A stretch of 64,000 nt of DNA from the NCBI GenBank assembly GCA_047967505.1, contig CM106539.1; one strand, written 5' to 3'. The notes under the pieces were generated by a model. The model was not told the DNA's origin. It did no database searches and saw only the letters and a list, made by a program, of their open reading frames with translations. Below, piece by piece: positions 1 to 11,260 of this stretch; position 1 is the stretch's first letter; each line of letters opens with the position of its first letter. A program made the translations under genes and the position numbers. The DNA comes from Dipteris shenzhenensis (Eukaryota; Polypodiophyta; Polypodiopsida; Gleicheniales).

Positions 1-78
1 CTTGGAAACACCTTTATTCTTGAATCCGGGATCATTTCATTGGATTTCTGACTCACTGTGTCAGTTTTTGCATTTTTT

Positions 79-1124
79 TCCCGGGTGTTGGAACTCAAGT
101 TTGGAGCAACCATTTGCAGATCTGTCAGTTCCGGTGGACTCAAGAGGTCCTAAAACTTCTATGTTGCTCATCATTTGTACTCCGGTGGAGTTTACAAACA
201 ACTCTGTTTCCAAAAACGTTTTTAAGTCTGTGTGTTGGACCCAGTGATTGAGACCACGGTTTCCAAAACCGTTTATCCCATTGCATTCCGGACACCCAAA
301 AACCCCTACCTGTCAGTTCTTGCGTGATTCGGTGGAGGATTTTCAGAGTTATAGATCTCTGTGTATTCGATTTCGTCTCTCTGTTATGCATTTTTCATTC
401 TAAAGTTTTGAAACCTTAGATTTATGCCACATGGCAGTGGATAAGTGTTGACTCCCATTTCTCACTCATCGGTTGGGATTTTGGAGTTCTGGTAGAAGAG
501 AGATATTTGCAGATTTTCTTGCTGAGCCCGATTATGCAATGGCGCCCATGTTTTGAGGCATCTCAGGTTCTATTTTCAGTAGCGGTCATTACCGTGGGAC
601 TATGATTTCTTGAGCATACCTTATGTAGATCACTCTGGTTGTAGTTTGAGCAGTGTGTGCTCATTCGTGGTATGCATTGGGTTGCAGTGGATGATTTATA
701 GGGCATTTGGATGCATTGCGGTCCTTATTGGATGCGCTGATAGGCCCAAATTGCCTTGTTGGATGCTATTTTTATGGATGCTTTGCACATGGATGCTATT
801 TTATGCTGAGGGATAGCTTTGAAACATTGCGGGTGATGCACTGATAGTGCTATTCTCTCTTGGATGAGACATTATTGATGCATATGCCAGTGGACGGTGT
901 TTATGCTTGAGTCATTTGGCACTTATTGGCATTTTCTTTTGGGCCAGATTTGCTCATATGGATGCATAGTATATGCACATGAGTCAGATGCATCTTTTGA
1001 TGCTTTGAGCTTTGAGTTTTGGTGATATTTCACTCTATTTGGCATACACATTTGGGTGCACCTAGTATTTGGTGTGATTCTCTCTTGCAGGCACTAGCAT
1101 TTGGGATTTTGTTTCATTTGCATC
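79..1124 (+). other. Copia untranslated leader with recurring GGATGC
   Basis: This is the long leader between the primer-binding region and the Gag start. It has no convincing coding potential. The hexamer GGATGC recurs six times between about 709 and 970 in an otherwise T/G-rich context. The same stretch is present in the minus-strand copy (about 15530-15760), so the array belongs to the element and predates the split of the two copies. A packaging or dimerisation role is possible but is inference. Confidence 0.6.
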
Positions 1125-4100
1125 ATGGCATCCTCTTCCATGTCTGAAAAGGAGTTTTTCAACATTAAAAAGTTTGATGGGACAAACTTTTCTTTGTGGA
1201 AAGAACAAATAAGGGATGTGCTTATTCAAAAGAAGCAGATTAAACCCTTGGCAGGGATTGAAGCTAAGCCTGCAAATATGTCTGAGGATGATTGGAATGA
1301 GTTGGATGCATTAGCAAAGTCTACTATTAGACTTCATCTTGCAGAGTCAGTTTATTTCACAATAGTAAATGAGCAAACTACGGAAGATTTGTGGAAGAAA
1401 CTGTGTGCCACTTATGAGAAGGAAACTGCCTCTAATAAAGTTTACCTCATGAAGAGGTTGTTTGAGCTGCAGATGAAGGAAGGGGTCTCCATTGCTTCTC
1501 ACTTGAATGAATTCAATATTATTTTCAGCCAGCTTCAGGCTCAGAAGATGAATTTCGATGTGGAGACTAAGGCAATATTTCTCTTATGTTCATTGCCATC
1601 CTCATGGGATACCTTCCGTACAGCTGTCAGTAAGTCTGCACCTAGTGGAGTACTGAAATTTGATGATGTTGTGGGTAGCTTGTTGGCCGAGGAGATTAGA
1701 CGAAAGTCTATGGATGGCAACAAGCAGGATGCAGCCTTAAATGTGCAAAGGGGCAGATCACAGTTCAGGGGGAAGTCCCAAGAAAGAGGGAAGTCACGTA
1801 GCAAATCCAGGGCATGGAACATTGAGTGTTACCATTGTGGCAAGAAGGGCCATCTGAAAAAGGATTGCTACAAGCTGAAAAGAGAGCAAAAGGATAAGAA
1901 AAAGAATGCAAATTGGGGTGCAAATCAAAAGGAAGAGAGTCCAAGGGAGGATAAAGGAAAAGTGAAGATCGAGGAGATCAATGCAGTCACACATGATAGT
2001 GACAATGATGTTCTGTTCATGTCTAGTTTATCTGCAGAGTTGCTTACCACTTCAGATGATGCATATTCCCAGGATTGGATTTTGGATTCTGGTGCTTCAT
2101 TCCATGTTACTCCCCATAGGGAATGGTTCTCCACTTATGACAGTGGAAAGACAAGTTGTGTGCATCTTGGAAATGACTATGCATGTGACATAGTGGGAGT
2201 AGGTGACATAAAGTTTTCTTTTGCAAATGGGTCTGCATTTGTTTTGAAACATGTGAGACATGTGCCTAAGCTGACCAAGAGTCTTATTTCAGTGGGTCAG
2301 CTAGATGATGCTGGTTTTCACACCACTTTTGGCTTTCAGAGTTGGAAAATTCAGAAGAGCTCTATGCTTTTGGCCAGGGGTGCCAAGTGTGGGACTTTGT
2401 ATCCCTTACATGTATCAGGGGTATTTGATCATGTTGTTGCAATAACCGAGCAGCCAAGCACTTCTTTGTGGCATTGTAGGTTGGGGCACATGAGCCAGAA
2501 TGGAATGAAACTCTTATGCCATTTGGGTTATGTACCGCATTTGAGTTTCTCTGATTTTGAATTTTGTGAGCATTGTCTCTATGGGAAGCAAACTAAATCA
2601 ACCCATAAAAGAAGGGGAAAGAAAGAGTTTGAAATGCTTGATTTGGTGCATTCAGACGTATGTGGTCCCATGCCTACACGGTCATTAGGCGAGGCTGAAT
2701 ACTATGTGACATTCATTGATGATGCAACTAGGAAAGTGTGGGCTTATGCTATAGCTCGGAAGAGTGATGTGTTCTAGGTATTTCAGAAATGGCTGGCGCC
2801 TTGGTTGAGAATCAGTCAGGTAGAACACCTAAATGCCTACAGACTGACAATGGTGGAGAGTATCTCTCTCATGACTTTCAGCATTTTTGTGATACACATG
2901 GGATTAAGAGGGAGCTCACATCCCCTCGTACTCTAGAGCAAAATCCAGTTGCAGAAAAGATGAACCGTACCATTCAAGAAAGGTTGCAATGCATGCTTTC
3001 CAATGCAAGTCTTTCTGGTCGTTTTTGGGCTGAGGCAATGAAGACTGCAGTGCATGTGTTCAATAGATCACCTAGTAAGAGTTTGGATGGTGGTATTCCT
3101 GAAGAGGCATGGAGTGGCAAGAAGCCCTCTTACTCTCATTTGCGTATATTTGGGTGTGAGGCATATGCACATGTGCCAAAAGAGCTTCAAAAGAAGCTAG
3201 ATCCCAAGTCTAGGAAATGCATCGTTCTGGGTTATGGTGAAAGTGGAGAGATGGGCTATCGTCTCTGGGATCCAGAAGCAAAGAAGATCATATGCAGCCA
3301 TGATGTGGTCTTCAATGAGAAGAAGATGCATAAGGCACCCATGAGGGATGTGGAAATGAGGAGAATCACTTTCCAAGATGTGAATCCACCTGTATATGTT
3401 GATAGACAGCAAGCTGTCCATGCACCAAATGTACAAGAAATGGTACCACCAAGTACTCCCACAGGTATACAATCAAGGGTAGATGATGGATCATCTATTG
3501 GTGGAAATGATAAGCCAAATGTGGCTGATATGCAGGTGGGACAACAAGCTGAAATGCCATTGAGAAGATCATCTAGAGTGTCTAGACCGCCTGATAGGTT
3601 TGTTCCAGGGGTAGACTATGTGATGCTTACTGATTGCGGGGAGCCTTCTTGCTATAAAGAGGCTATGATGCGTGAGGATCAACGCAAGTGGGAGTATGCT
3701 ATGCAATCAGAGATGCAATCAGAGATGAGTTCACTTCTGAAGAATAAGACTTGGGACTTGGTTTCTTTGCCACATGGAAAGAAAGCATTGCCATGTAAAT
3801 GGGTCTAAAAAATGAAGGTCACAGGTGATGATGTGCCTAGGTACAAGGCTCGATTGGTTGCTAAAGGGTTCAAGCAAGAGAAGGGTGTGGACTTTGATGA
3901 GATATTCTCTCCGGTTGTGAAGATGACCACACTTAGATGCATGCTTGGACTAGTGGCATCAGAGGATATGGAGCTTATGCAGATGGATGTCAAGATAGCT
4001 TTCTTGCATGGGGATTTGCATGAGGAAATTTACATGGTGCAGTCGGAAGGCTTTGAAGAAAAGGGCAAAGAGCATTTAGTTTGCAAGCTGAAGAAGAGTC

Positions 4101-5194
4101 TCTATGGTCTTAAGCAAGCCCCTAGAGAATGGTATCAGAAGTTTGATGCTTTCATTCGGTCCCAGGGTTTTAGAAGGAGTGAAATTGATCACTACCTCTA
4201 CACTAAAAGGGCTAAGGATAATAGCCTGATTATCTTGGCACTATATGAGGATGATATGCTATTGGCTAGCAAGAATACTTATGAGCTAGATGCATTAAAG
4301 GCCAAGTTGCATGAGGCCTTTGATATGAAGGATTTGGGACTTGCACGTCATATTCTTGGTATGCGCATCACGCGTGATTAGAGTAGGAAACTCCTTTGGC
4401 TTTCGCAAAAAGAGTATGTTACAAAAGTATTACAACGTTTCAGTATGGAGGGGGGGAAGGCACTGAGTACTCCATTGCCTCTATATGTGAAACTGTGTCA
4501 TACAGATAGTCCCAGATCAGAAGAGGAGAGGGCCATGATGGCCAAGGTTCCTTATGCATCAGCGGTTGGGAGTCTTATGTATGCTATGATAGCTACTAGA
4601 CCAGACATTGCATTTGCAGTGGGAGTTGTTAGCCGGAATCCAGGAAAGAGGCATTGGGAGGCAGTTAAGTGCATCATGAGGTACATGAAGGGTACCAAGG
4701 AGATGTGCATTTGCTTTGGTAAAGGAGACATGCGTGTACTTGGGTACACAGATTCAGACTATGCAGGGCATGTGGATAGTAGGAGATCCACTTCTGGTTA
4801 TGTGTTCACCTTTGCAGGTGGTGCAGTGTCGTAGATGTCTCGTGCACAGAAGTGCATGGCTTTGTCTACCACAAAGGCTGAGTATGTTGCAGCCACAGAG
4901 GGTTGCAAGGAGGCTATATGGCTTGATCGGCTAGTGGGAGATTTGGGGATTCATACAGGTGTACCGACATTGCACAGTGATTCCATGAGTGCTATTCAGC
5001 TAGCATGGAATCTGGTCTTTCATGCAAAGACCAAACACATTGAGGTCAGGTACCATTTCATCAGGGAGGTACTTGAGGACAAGCGCATAGAGCTTGTCAA
5101 GGTTCATACAGATGATAACCCTGCAGATATGCTAACAAAGAGTCTACCTAGTCAGCGGTTTGAGTATTGTCGTGTATTGATGGGCATTGGATAG
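1125..5194 (+). pseudogene. Copia gag-pol, degenerate
   Basis: Gag begins at ATG 1125 (MASSSMSEKEFF); the in-frame ATG at 1101 is absent from the other copy's reading. Visible motifs are the zinc knuckle CYHCGKKGHLKKDC (1827-1868), protease LDSGAS (about 2083-2100), the integrase HHCC region and QTDNGGEY (about 2840-2865), reverse transcriptase with the YxDD box, and RNase H with DSDYAGH. Breaks against the minus copy are: TAG at 2775 (CAG there), a 2-bp insertion near 2803, TAA at 3806 (TAC there), TAG at 4379 (CGG there), a 9-bp deletion near 4637 and TAG at 4832 (TGG there). The YVDD box reads YEDD, which would remove polymerase function even without the stops. Confidence 0.95.
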
Positions 5195-5236
5195 TATGCT
5201 CACCGGTTGTTCTCCCTTAAAGGCACATTGTCCTTT

Positions 5237-5247
5237 AAGTGGGAGGT
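5237..5247 (+). promoter_or_regulatory. Polypurine tract of copia element
   Basis: AAGTGGGAGGT directly abuts the TG that opens the 3' LTR. It is the plus-strand primer site for reverse transcription. The same sequence is present in reverse complement at 11208-11218. Confidence 0.85.
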
Positions 5248-5416
5248 TGTGGGGGTTAAAGGTCACTGTGCCTTTACCTCGGTTATGTACAATACTCAAA
5301 CACATATATAAATGAATGAAAAAGAAGATTAGGGTGGTTCTGCACCCACCAAAACTTGTGGCTCTCTGTCTCTCTCTCTCCTTCTTCTGTTCTTGCTTCC
5401 ATTGAGAGCACTCTCA
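5248..5416 (+). repeat. 3' LTR of copia element (169 bp)
   Basis: This LTR opens with TGTGGGGG and closes with CTCTCA, the canonical TG...CA ends. It has the same length as both LTRs of the minus-strand copy. It contains a TATATAA box around 5303, a CT-rich stretch, and an inverted TGAGAGT/ACTCTCA-like terminus. 169 bp is short for a coding-size copia element. Confidence 0.93.
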
Positions 5417-5805
5417 CTAACATCCCACATTGGGTATAGAATATTATCAATAATTCATTTTCTAGGCCTTTGCATACCCACATGGTCTTTGTCTTGTGAA
5501 TGAAGACTGATTTGATCTACAACTTCCTTGAAGACTTCAAGTCAAAATTCCATCTCTAACTCTGGATATTTGCACCACTACATATGTGTGTCTGAGAAGA
5601 TTTGCTTATATCCTGCGCCTTTAACTTTGCAACCCAGTAAAACAAATGCCCAAGAGGATTTTGCCCCTTTCTCTCCAACTGCCATAGCAGATCCAAAATC
5701 TGCAGCTCCTCCTGGTGGACAAGGATCTTTGGGATGCACCACTCTCTCTCTCCAGGCTAGAGGCTGCACCAAGCTGCTCATGCTACCACCAGGCTCTACT
5801 ACAAA

Positions 5806-5817
5806 GCTCTGATACCA
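5806..5817 (-). promoter_or_regulatory. Primer-binding site (tRNA-iMet type)
   Basis: On the minus strand this reads TGGTATCAGAGC, complementary to the 3' end of initiator-Met tRNA. It sits 2 nt from the LTR, the same spacing as in the intact minus-strand element. Confidence 0.85.
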
Positions 5818-5819
5818 AT

Positions 5820-5977
5820 TGTGAGGACACAACGGAAGCTGAGAGGGTGAGAGGAAGCTTGAGAGATGCAAGTTTTGGTGGGTGCAGAACACCCTAATCT
5901 TCTATTTCATCCATATATATATGTGTTTGAGTATTTACATAACCGGGGTTAATATACAGTGGCCTTTAACCCCAACA
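5820..5977 (-). repeat. 5' LTR of copia relic (158 bp)
   Basis: The plus-strand reading starts TGTGAGGAC and ends CCCCAACA. It is similar to, but shorter than, the 169-bp LTRs at 11039 and 16515. Confidence 0.8.
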
Positions 5978-7378
5978 ACTTTATCAGATGAAAGAAAATA
6001 AATTACAGGACATTTATTCACATACTATTGAAAGAATAAAAAATATTCATTCAAAAGCAAGTGTAAGAATGCGAATACTTAAAAGTTCATGCATATAAAA
6101 TAGAAAGAATACATATATATTCTTTCAATAGTACGTGTAAGAACTTATAGCTTAAGATTAAAAATTAATCATGTATGCAAGAATAAAACTATTTCACCAA
6201 CATTTAAAAATATATAAATCATAAACTAAAATAAAGAATAGTTTTAGAGACTTTATCAAACAAGAAAACAAATCACAAATCACAATTTAGAGCTCTTAGG
6301 AACGAGATCCAAAGAACTCTAAACTCTTAATAGAAGCACAAATTTGCATTCTCTTAAGAGATGTATCTCAAAACATATTATTAAGAACTCGCAAAAACAA
6401 AATAAACTTCATACACACACAAATCACATAAAACAAACTTCATTTAACAAAACAAAAATCACAATTCACAAAAGAGATCTTAAAATCTCAAAAGAGGGAT
6501 CCTAAGAACTCACACTGTAAACAAGCCCATTCACAAAAGACATCTTCAAACCTCAAAAGAAAGATCCTAAGAACTCACACAAACAAAATCCATTTTGATT
6601 AAGACCTCAAAGATTTCTTGAGCAACCTTCAAGGCCTACCTTGTTTTATTTTTATCCTTTGATCTCTTCTTCTCAACTAGAGAACCAAGCACGAGATGAA
6701 CACAAAAAGCTCCTCTGTGTGCATATATAGGCATTACAACATGTATTTATACCAATAAATATTTGTAGTATGAATAGCTATTCATATGAATACCTGGTCT
6801 ATTTGTATGAACAAATTGTATTCGTATGAATACTATCGGATGATGTGGCAAACTCCTTAAAAAACGTGACGTGGTAGCATTTTTTTCTCGATTTATTCTC
6901 CCTATCAAATCATTCATCTGATTTTCCCATATTTTTCAAATCACAAATTTGAATTCAAATTTTTCTACGTTATGTTGCATGCTTGCACAAAACACATAGA
7001 GATCCACTACCATTTCATTCAAGAGAAGACCTTCGGTGGAAAGGGAGACTTGCAGCATGTGTCTACCAAGGAGTAGATTGCAGACATAAGCATGAAGGCA
7101 TTGCCTTGCAAGAAGTTTGACTCTTTCCTTCACTTTATGGGAATACATTTCTTGAGTAGTGCAAGATCAAGTATTCATCCTCCTCATGACTTGAGCATGA
7201 GGGTGAGTGTTGAGATGTATGGAGACACACATCTCTATCCGCTTGCTCATCATCGATAGGCAGAACAGACCAATGACTGATAAGCAAGACATGCCACTTA
7301 CTTGATCTTGAATTCTAGATGTAGTTTTGTTATTCTTCTTAGTGCCCATGTATATATGGCACACCAGCATGAATATTT
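5978..7378. other. AT-rich non-genic DNA with short repeats
   Basis: No supported gene is present. Two structures stand out. The first is an inverted pair at 6019-6038 and 6118-6137 around the shared core TACTATTGAAAGAATA. The second is two degenerate direct copies at about 6466-6527 and 6533-6590 that share TCCTAAGAACTCACAC. A palindromic GAATAGCTATTCATATGAATA motif lies near 6771. Open frames of up to 70 codons are unremarkable. Confidence 0.5.
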
Positions 7379-7380
7379 TA

Positions 7381-7684
7381 GGATGGGAATTCTTTTTTCA
7401 TCATTACTTCCATTCTAAACCAAGTGGTCTAGGATAGGAGTAGCCAAGTCTTTTTCTCCCATCATGGACCCTAGCCTCAAGACCCTTGGAGCCTGAATGG
7501 GATCCCATTTTTTAGGCATCGAAAAGCATGAAATGATGACATGTGCCCTTGTTCCCACCTCCTACACACGTGTCCTCTCTCACCTAACCCATCCTAGTTC
7601 TATTGACTCTTAGCATAGGTGAGAAGGGAGTAGGATAGAAATACATTTGAATATGGATTGGACCACTTTTTTCCATTCCCATCC
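7381..7684. mobile_element. MITE candidate with 10-bp TIRs
   Basis: GGATGGGAAT opens the segment and its reverse complement ATTCCCATCC closes it. Both ends are flanked by TA, as expected for a Tc1/mariner-type target duplication. The 304-bp interior has no coding capacity. Other TSD choices are possible because the TIR extends one or two bases into the flank. The short TIR keeps confidence moderate. Confidence 0.45.
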
Positions 7685-8879
7685 TATTTCTTCGTATGTG
7701 TTGATACCCTTAGTCTATGTTATATTAGGAGATACTCATTAAGAAGAAGAATAAGAAGAAATTCTCCATCTCCCTCTCTCTTGCTATGTGTATGATGCAT
7801 GATTCATTCTGCTTTGGTAACAGTACCAAGGAGTATGACAGAGTAGGCCAACATGTCCAAGCTATGGCACACCCAACTACAATAGCTTTAATCAATAAAA
7901 TCTATAGTTTAGATCAGGAAAACGACAATGACATAGCTGAGAAGTCTAAACACTCACCTGTCTGGTACCCAAACTCACCTCAAAAAATGCAGATGGCCAA
8001 ATTGCCTAGGGAACTAATGTTGGGTGAGGGCATTGAACTCTATTATACTTTGATGATGATGAGCCCCTTGATGTCAAAATAGCCATATTTTTTAGATAAG
8101 GGTTTGGAAGCCATTCGGACTGCATAACATGTAAACATGCACTGGCTTCCTCCCAAGCTTTTGTTTTCGAAAGATGCAAGCATGATAGGGTGGAAAAAGG
8201 AATTGATGCACCTTATGATAACTATATGTGTAGCAGAAAGAAATGTAGGATGAGCTAGATAGCATGAAGGAAGCACACACTAAATTGCAAGCATAGTACA
8301 AAGCCTTTGTAAAGCAACATAAGGAGGCATCAGGACTATTGAGAAGCCCATAGCTCACAGTGGAATCACAATGGTAGTCGATGATCTATAAAGAAGGATG
8401 ACTCAAATCCCTTGCTGCTCCTCTCATACTCCTACTATTGAGCTTCGTTAACTCTAAGTACACAATGCAAGTCTCTGCAATAGTAGTAGGGTGCCACTCT
8501 AGTGTAAATTCATGCCGTGTTGCACTGACTAGATAAGCCATTGGAGAATCCACGCACAAGAATGTGGCAGCAGGGTGCCACTCTAGTGTAAATTGATGCA
8601 CTGTGTCACTAGTCAACCAAGGGATGAAATTAAGACCTTCAACAAGACCACATTATGATATCTAGCCATTCATGAAGGGAGCCCTTGGGCATGAGAATGT
8701 AATGAAAAAGATAGGTTTTCCTCTTTGGATCTTTTCTTTTTCTCCCAGCAATGTTCTTGAATTCTCAAAGTCCATGTAGTCTAAACATGATTGGAGTATT
8801 CTTTTGTAGGACCGCATTGCGCCATCTAATGCATGGGTTTGATTGTTTAAGAAGTAGAGGGGAGAAGTGTAGGGTCCCT
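7685..8879. other. Non-genic DNA with one direct repeat
   Basis: No recognised gene is present. An open frame at 7786-8082 encodes 98 residues without a recognisable motif, and I do not call it a gene. GGGTGCCACTCTAGTGTAAA occurs twice, near 8489 and 8573, followed by similar sequence each time, so a roughly 85-bp unit is duplicated. The low-coordinate part may contain the decayed 3' end of the LINE on the minus strand. Confidence 0.4.
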
Positions 8880-10010
8880 CACTTGTTGTAGTTGCAAATG
8901 CCTTGAAATTGGCCTATCTTATCCACCCTCTAAATAAATTGATGTATCATCTGCGAACGCAACATTTAGAAGCTCCTCTAAAACTGCCCCAAAGACATCG
9001 TCATGCATCAAATGCTAGTGTCACTATGAATTTCTCATGGAATTTACTACAAATAACAATAGTAATGGGACTAATAAATGACCATATTTCACTAATTTGG
9101 CTATGAGGAATTTGTCTCTGACAAGGACTTGATTGTGAAGCAAGGAGTAAATCATAGACGGCCTCCCATAAATCATGATCCATTGTCTTAGAAAACCCAT
9201 ATATCTCATGGTCCCCTCCAAAAACTATCATATATCTTTTCAAAATTGAGAAGCAAGGCCAAAAGATCCTCCTCTTTGGAATGTGCCAATGCTATGGTCT
9301 CCCAGAAGGCGAATATATTGTCTAGAATGCTCGTCTTGAACAAAACTAGTCTAGGTGGTGTGAAATTTGCCTATCTCTTATGCCCATAATGTCTTGAAAG
9401 GTTGTGACTATACCCAAGCATATGAGCTCCCAATAATTCTAAAAGAAAACCATTCATAAGCCATCCTCTCTTGGGCATGTGCTCGTTGGTAAAGTTTTGA
9501 TTGCAATCTCTAAATCTTCCAAAGTGAAGGGCTCTATGGTGTCTTTGCCCATAATCTCCGAGAACAGTCTCCTAATGCTCCTCCACACCTTCTCTCTAGT
9601 TGCTAGGTACCCCCCCTTCAATCAAGAAGCATCCCAAGAAGATGCCTATGAAGTTTATTGGTTGCCTACCCACCTCATGAGGGCCATCCGCCAAAGAGCC
9701 ATCTGACCTCTTCAAAAGTTCTAATCCCCTCGCTCGAGTGTCTAGGGCCTATGGTCAAAAAGAAATATCTAGTGACCTTATCACCTACTTGTGTCCAAAA
9801 AGATGTTGTAGTGTGGAAACAAAACTTTGACCTAGCCATGTGTATAGACTGTAGTCTATCTGAGCTATCTAAGTTCTCTAAATGTAACCCATTGACTCTT
9901 CTAAAGTCTTTACAACGCTACCAAGGGGCTACCAAGGTAGCATGAATGGCCCTCTTTGTGTTAATAACTACTGCTCTTGCGGCCTTTACCTTTGAATGGA
10001 GGAGAAGACT
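8880..10010 (-). pseudogene. L1-type LINE ORF2 reverse transcriptase relic
   Basis: Read on the minus strand in mixed frames, the landmarks of plant L1 ORF2 appear in the right order. They are a QVGDKVTRYFF block (about 9793-9763), FTLEDLEIAIKTL followed by a PxxDGL motif (about 9530-9460), FEKIYD (about 9247-9227), and the catalytic box as FADD in NVAFADDTSIYLEG (about 8960-8920). Many stops and frameshifts interrupt it. No endonuclease domain or poly(A) tail is recognisable, so this is an internal fragment of an old insertion. Confidence 0.8.
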
Positions 10011-10267
10011 AAACAATAGTCTAAGTCTTGAGAAGTTGAGCCCTCTTCTCTCGTAGCCTCACATCTTCATATAAAGAGCTAGGGATGTTGTTGACAGGCA
10101 TCTCTCCTCTATGTCACTCGAGGATTACTTGAGTATACAAGTTCAGATGCCTCATCAAAATCATGTCAAATCAAGGAGTTCACTCAACCAACTTATTTGA
10201 TAAAAATCATGATGAAGGAATCCCTTATTTAGCATAAAGAATTCATTGTCTTACTATTCAAATGTGA

Positions 10268-10406
10268 ATGGTTAAGTGGAGACTTCTTAGAAACATTTTC
10301 CACAAGATTGTGAACAAACATAAAAGTGACTGGGATTATAAGCTCCAAACAACACTATGGGCCTATCGCACAACCTTCAAGGTCATCGCAAAGCACACAC
10401 CCATTA
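10268..10406 (+). pseudogene. Ty3/gypsy integrase fragment
   Basis: The block VNKHKSDWDYKLQTTLWAYR followed by TTFK is the familiar C-terminal part of the gypsy integrase core, where elements read W...L...L.AYRT. The fragment stops exactly where the TIR-element end begins at 10407, so the integrase was probably interrupted by that insertion. Upstream sequence is too decayed to follow. Confidence 0.7.
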
Positions 10407-10470
10407 GGGGAGAATTGGGGTCTCAAAAGGGCCTCGTAAGGAATGGATTAGGGAATGCTTAGTGGGCTAA
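10407..10470 (+). mobile_element. Left end of a TIR element (family of 43526-44430)
   Basis: It starts GGGGAGAATTGGGGTCTCAA, one mismatch from the perfect TIR of the complete copy at 43526. Similarity continues through the CCTCRTAAGGAATGGATTA block. The right end is not found nearby. The copy is either truncated or its remainder was replaced by the polypyrimidine tract. Confidence 0.65.
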
Positions 10471-10607
10471 TGCAAGGGGCTTGGAGGGTCCCAAAGAGGT
10501 CTAACCAGCCCAAACCTAGCTGGGATAAGCCCACATTTGAGCCCACCTCTCTCCCCATCAATGAGGGAGGGGGCCACTTTTTGAAATTTGAATTTCAAAT
10601 TTCGAAC

Positions 10608-11036
10608 CTCCCTCCCTCCCTCTCTCTCTCTCTCCCTCCGTCCCTCTCTCTCCCTCTCTCCCTACCTCCCTCCCTCCTCCTCCTCCCTCTCCCTCTCCCT
10701 CTCTTTCTCCCTCCCTCCCCCTCCGTCCTCCTCTCCCCTCCTCCGTCTTGCTCCTCCTCCTCCCTCCTCCCTCTCCCCTCCTCCTCCTTCTGGCTCCTCC
10801 TCCCTCCTTCCTCTTCCCTCCTTCTCCAGCCGCCCAGGATCCCTCTCCTCTGCTCCTCCCTCCTACAGAATCTCTCCCCTCCTCCTCCCTCTTGTAGCAT
10901 CTCTCCCCTCCTCCCTTCTACATCAGCTCCTTCCCTCCCTTCTACACCTGTCTCCCTACTCTTCTCCTCCTCTTCCTCTTTCACTCATCTACTTCTCCTC
11001 CTCCCTCTTCCTTGCTGCTCTCTCCCTCTCATTGCT
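10608..11036. repeat. Polypyrimidine tract
   Basis: About 430 bp of nearly pure C/T on the plus strand, built from CTCC and CTCT variants. It ends just before the copia LTR at 11039. Long Ser/Pro/Leu frames on + and Glu/Arg/Gly frames on - arise from composition alone. Mirror-type purine/pyrimidine tracts of this length can adopt triplex DNA. A GAAATTTGAA palindrome lies just upstream at about 10583-10603. Confidence 0.9.
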
Positions 11037-11038
11037 CC

Positions 11039-11207
11039 TGAGAGTGCTCTCAACGGAAGCAAGAATGGAAGAAGGAGGGAGAGACAGAGAGCCACACAAG
11101 TTTTGGTGGGTGCAGAACCACCCTAATCTTCTTTTTCATTCATTTATATATGTGTTTGAGTATTGTACATAACCGGGGTAAAGGCACAGTGACCTTTAAC
11201 CCCCACA
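11039..11207 (-). repeat. 3' LTR of copia element (169 bp)
   Basis: TGAGAGTGCT...CCCCACA on the plus strand. It differs from the partner LTR only by C versus T within the GAGAGAYAGAG stretch. Confidence 0.96.
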
Positions 11208-11218
11208 ACCTCCCACTT
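11208..11218 (-). promoter_or_regulatory. Polypurine tract of copia element
   Basis: The minus strand reads AAGTGGGAGGT, directly next to the LTR, identical to 5237-5247. Confidence 0.85.
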
Positions 11219-11260
11219 AAAGGACAATGTGCCTTTAAGGGAGAACAACCAGTGAGCATA

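Larger units (their letters stand above)
1..5416 (+). mobile_element. Ty1/copia LTR retrotransposon, 5' end outside window
   Basis: This is a copia element: the domain order is Gag, protease, integrase, reverse transcriptase, RNase H, followed by a polypurine tract and a 3' LTR. It is homologous to the minus-strand copy at 11039-16683 from about position 79 onward. Bases 1-78 match that copy only weakly. The 5' LTR and primer-binding site lie before the window, so the target duplication cannot be tested; CTAAC at 5417-5421 would be its right half. The coding region is broken by several stops and a frameshift, so this copy cannot move by itself. Confidence 0.95.
5417..5977 (-). mobile_element. 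Relic of a related copia element (5' LTR and leader)
   Basis: Read on the minus strand, this is a 158-bp LTR (5977-5820), a 2-nt spacer, an initiator-Met primer-binding site, and about 390 bp of leader that ends abruptly where the plus-strand element starts. The LTR shares the GTGGGTGCAGAA and CCCTAATCTTCT blocks with the 169-bp family but has diverged, so it is a sister subfamily. The plus-strand element probably inserted into it or replaced its remainder. The plus-strand reading frames across it are antisense shadows. Confidence 0.75.

Noticed and set aside
5528-5897. Open frames on both strands between the two copia LTRs
   Set aside because: The region is the leader and LTR of a minus-strand copia relic. 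The frames carry no coding motif.
7786-8082. 98-codon plus-strand gene
   Set aside because: No recognisable domain and no flanking signals. It could be chance in repeat-derived DNA.
10455-11172. Long Ser/Pro/Leu-rich open frames on + and Glu/Arg/Gly frames on -
   Set aside because: They are produced by the polypyrimidine tract and lack any start context or motif.
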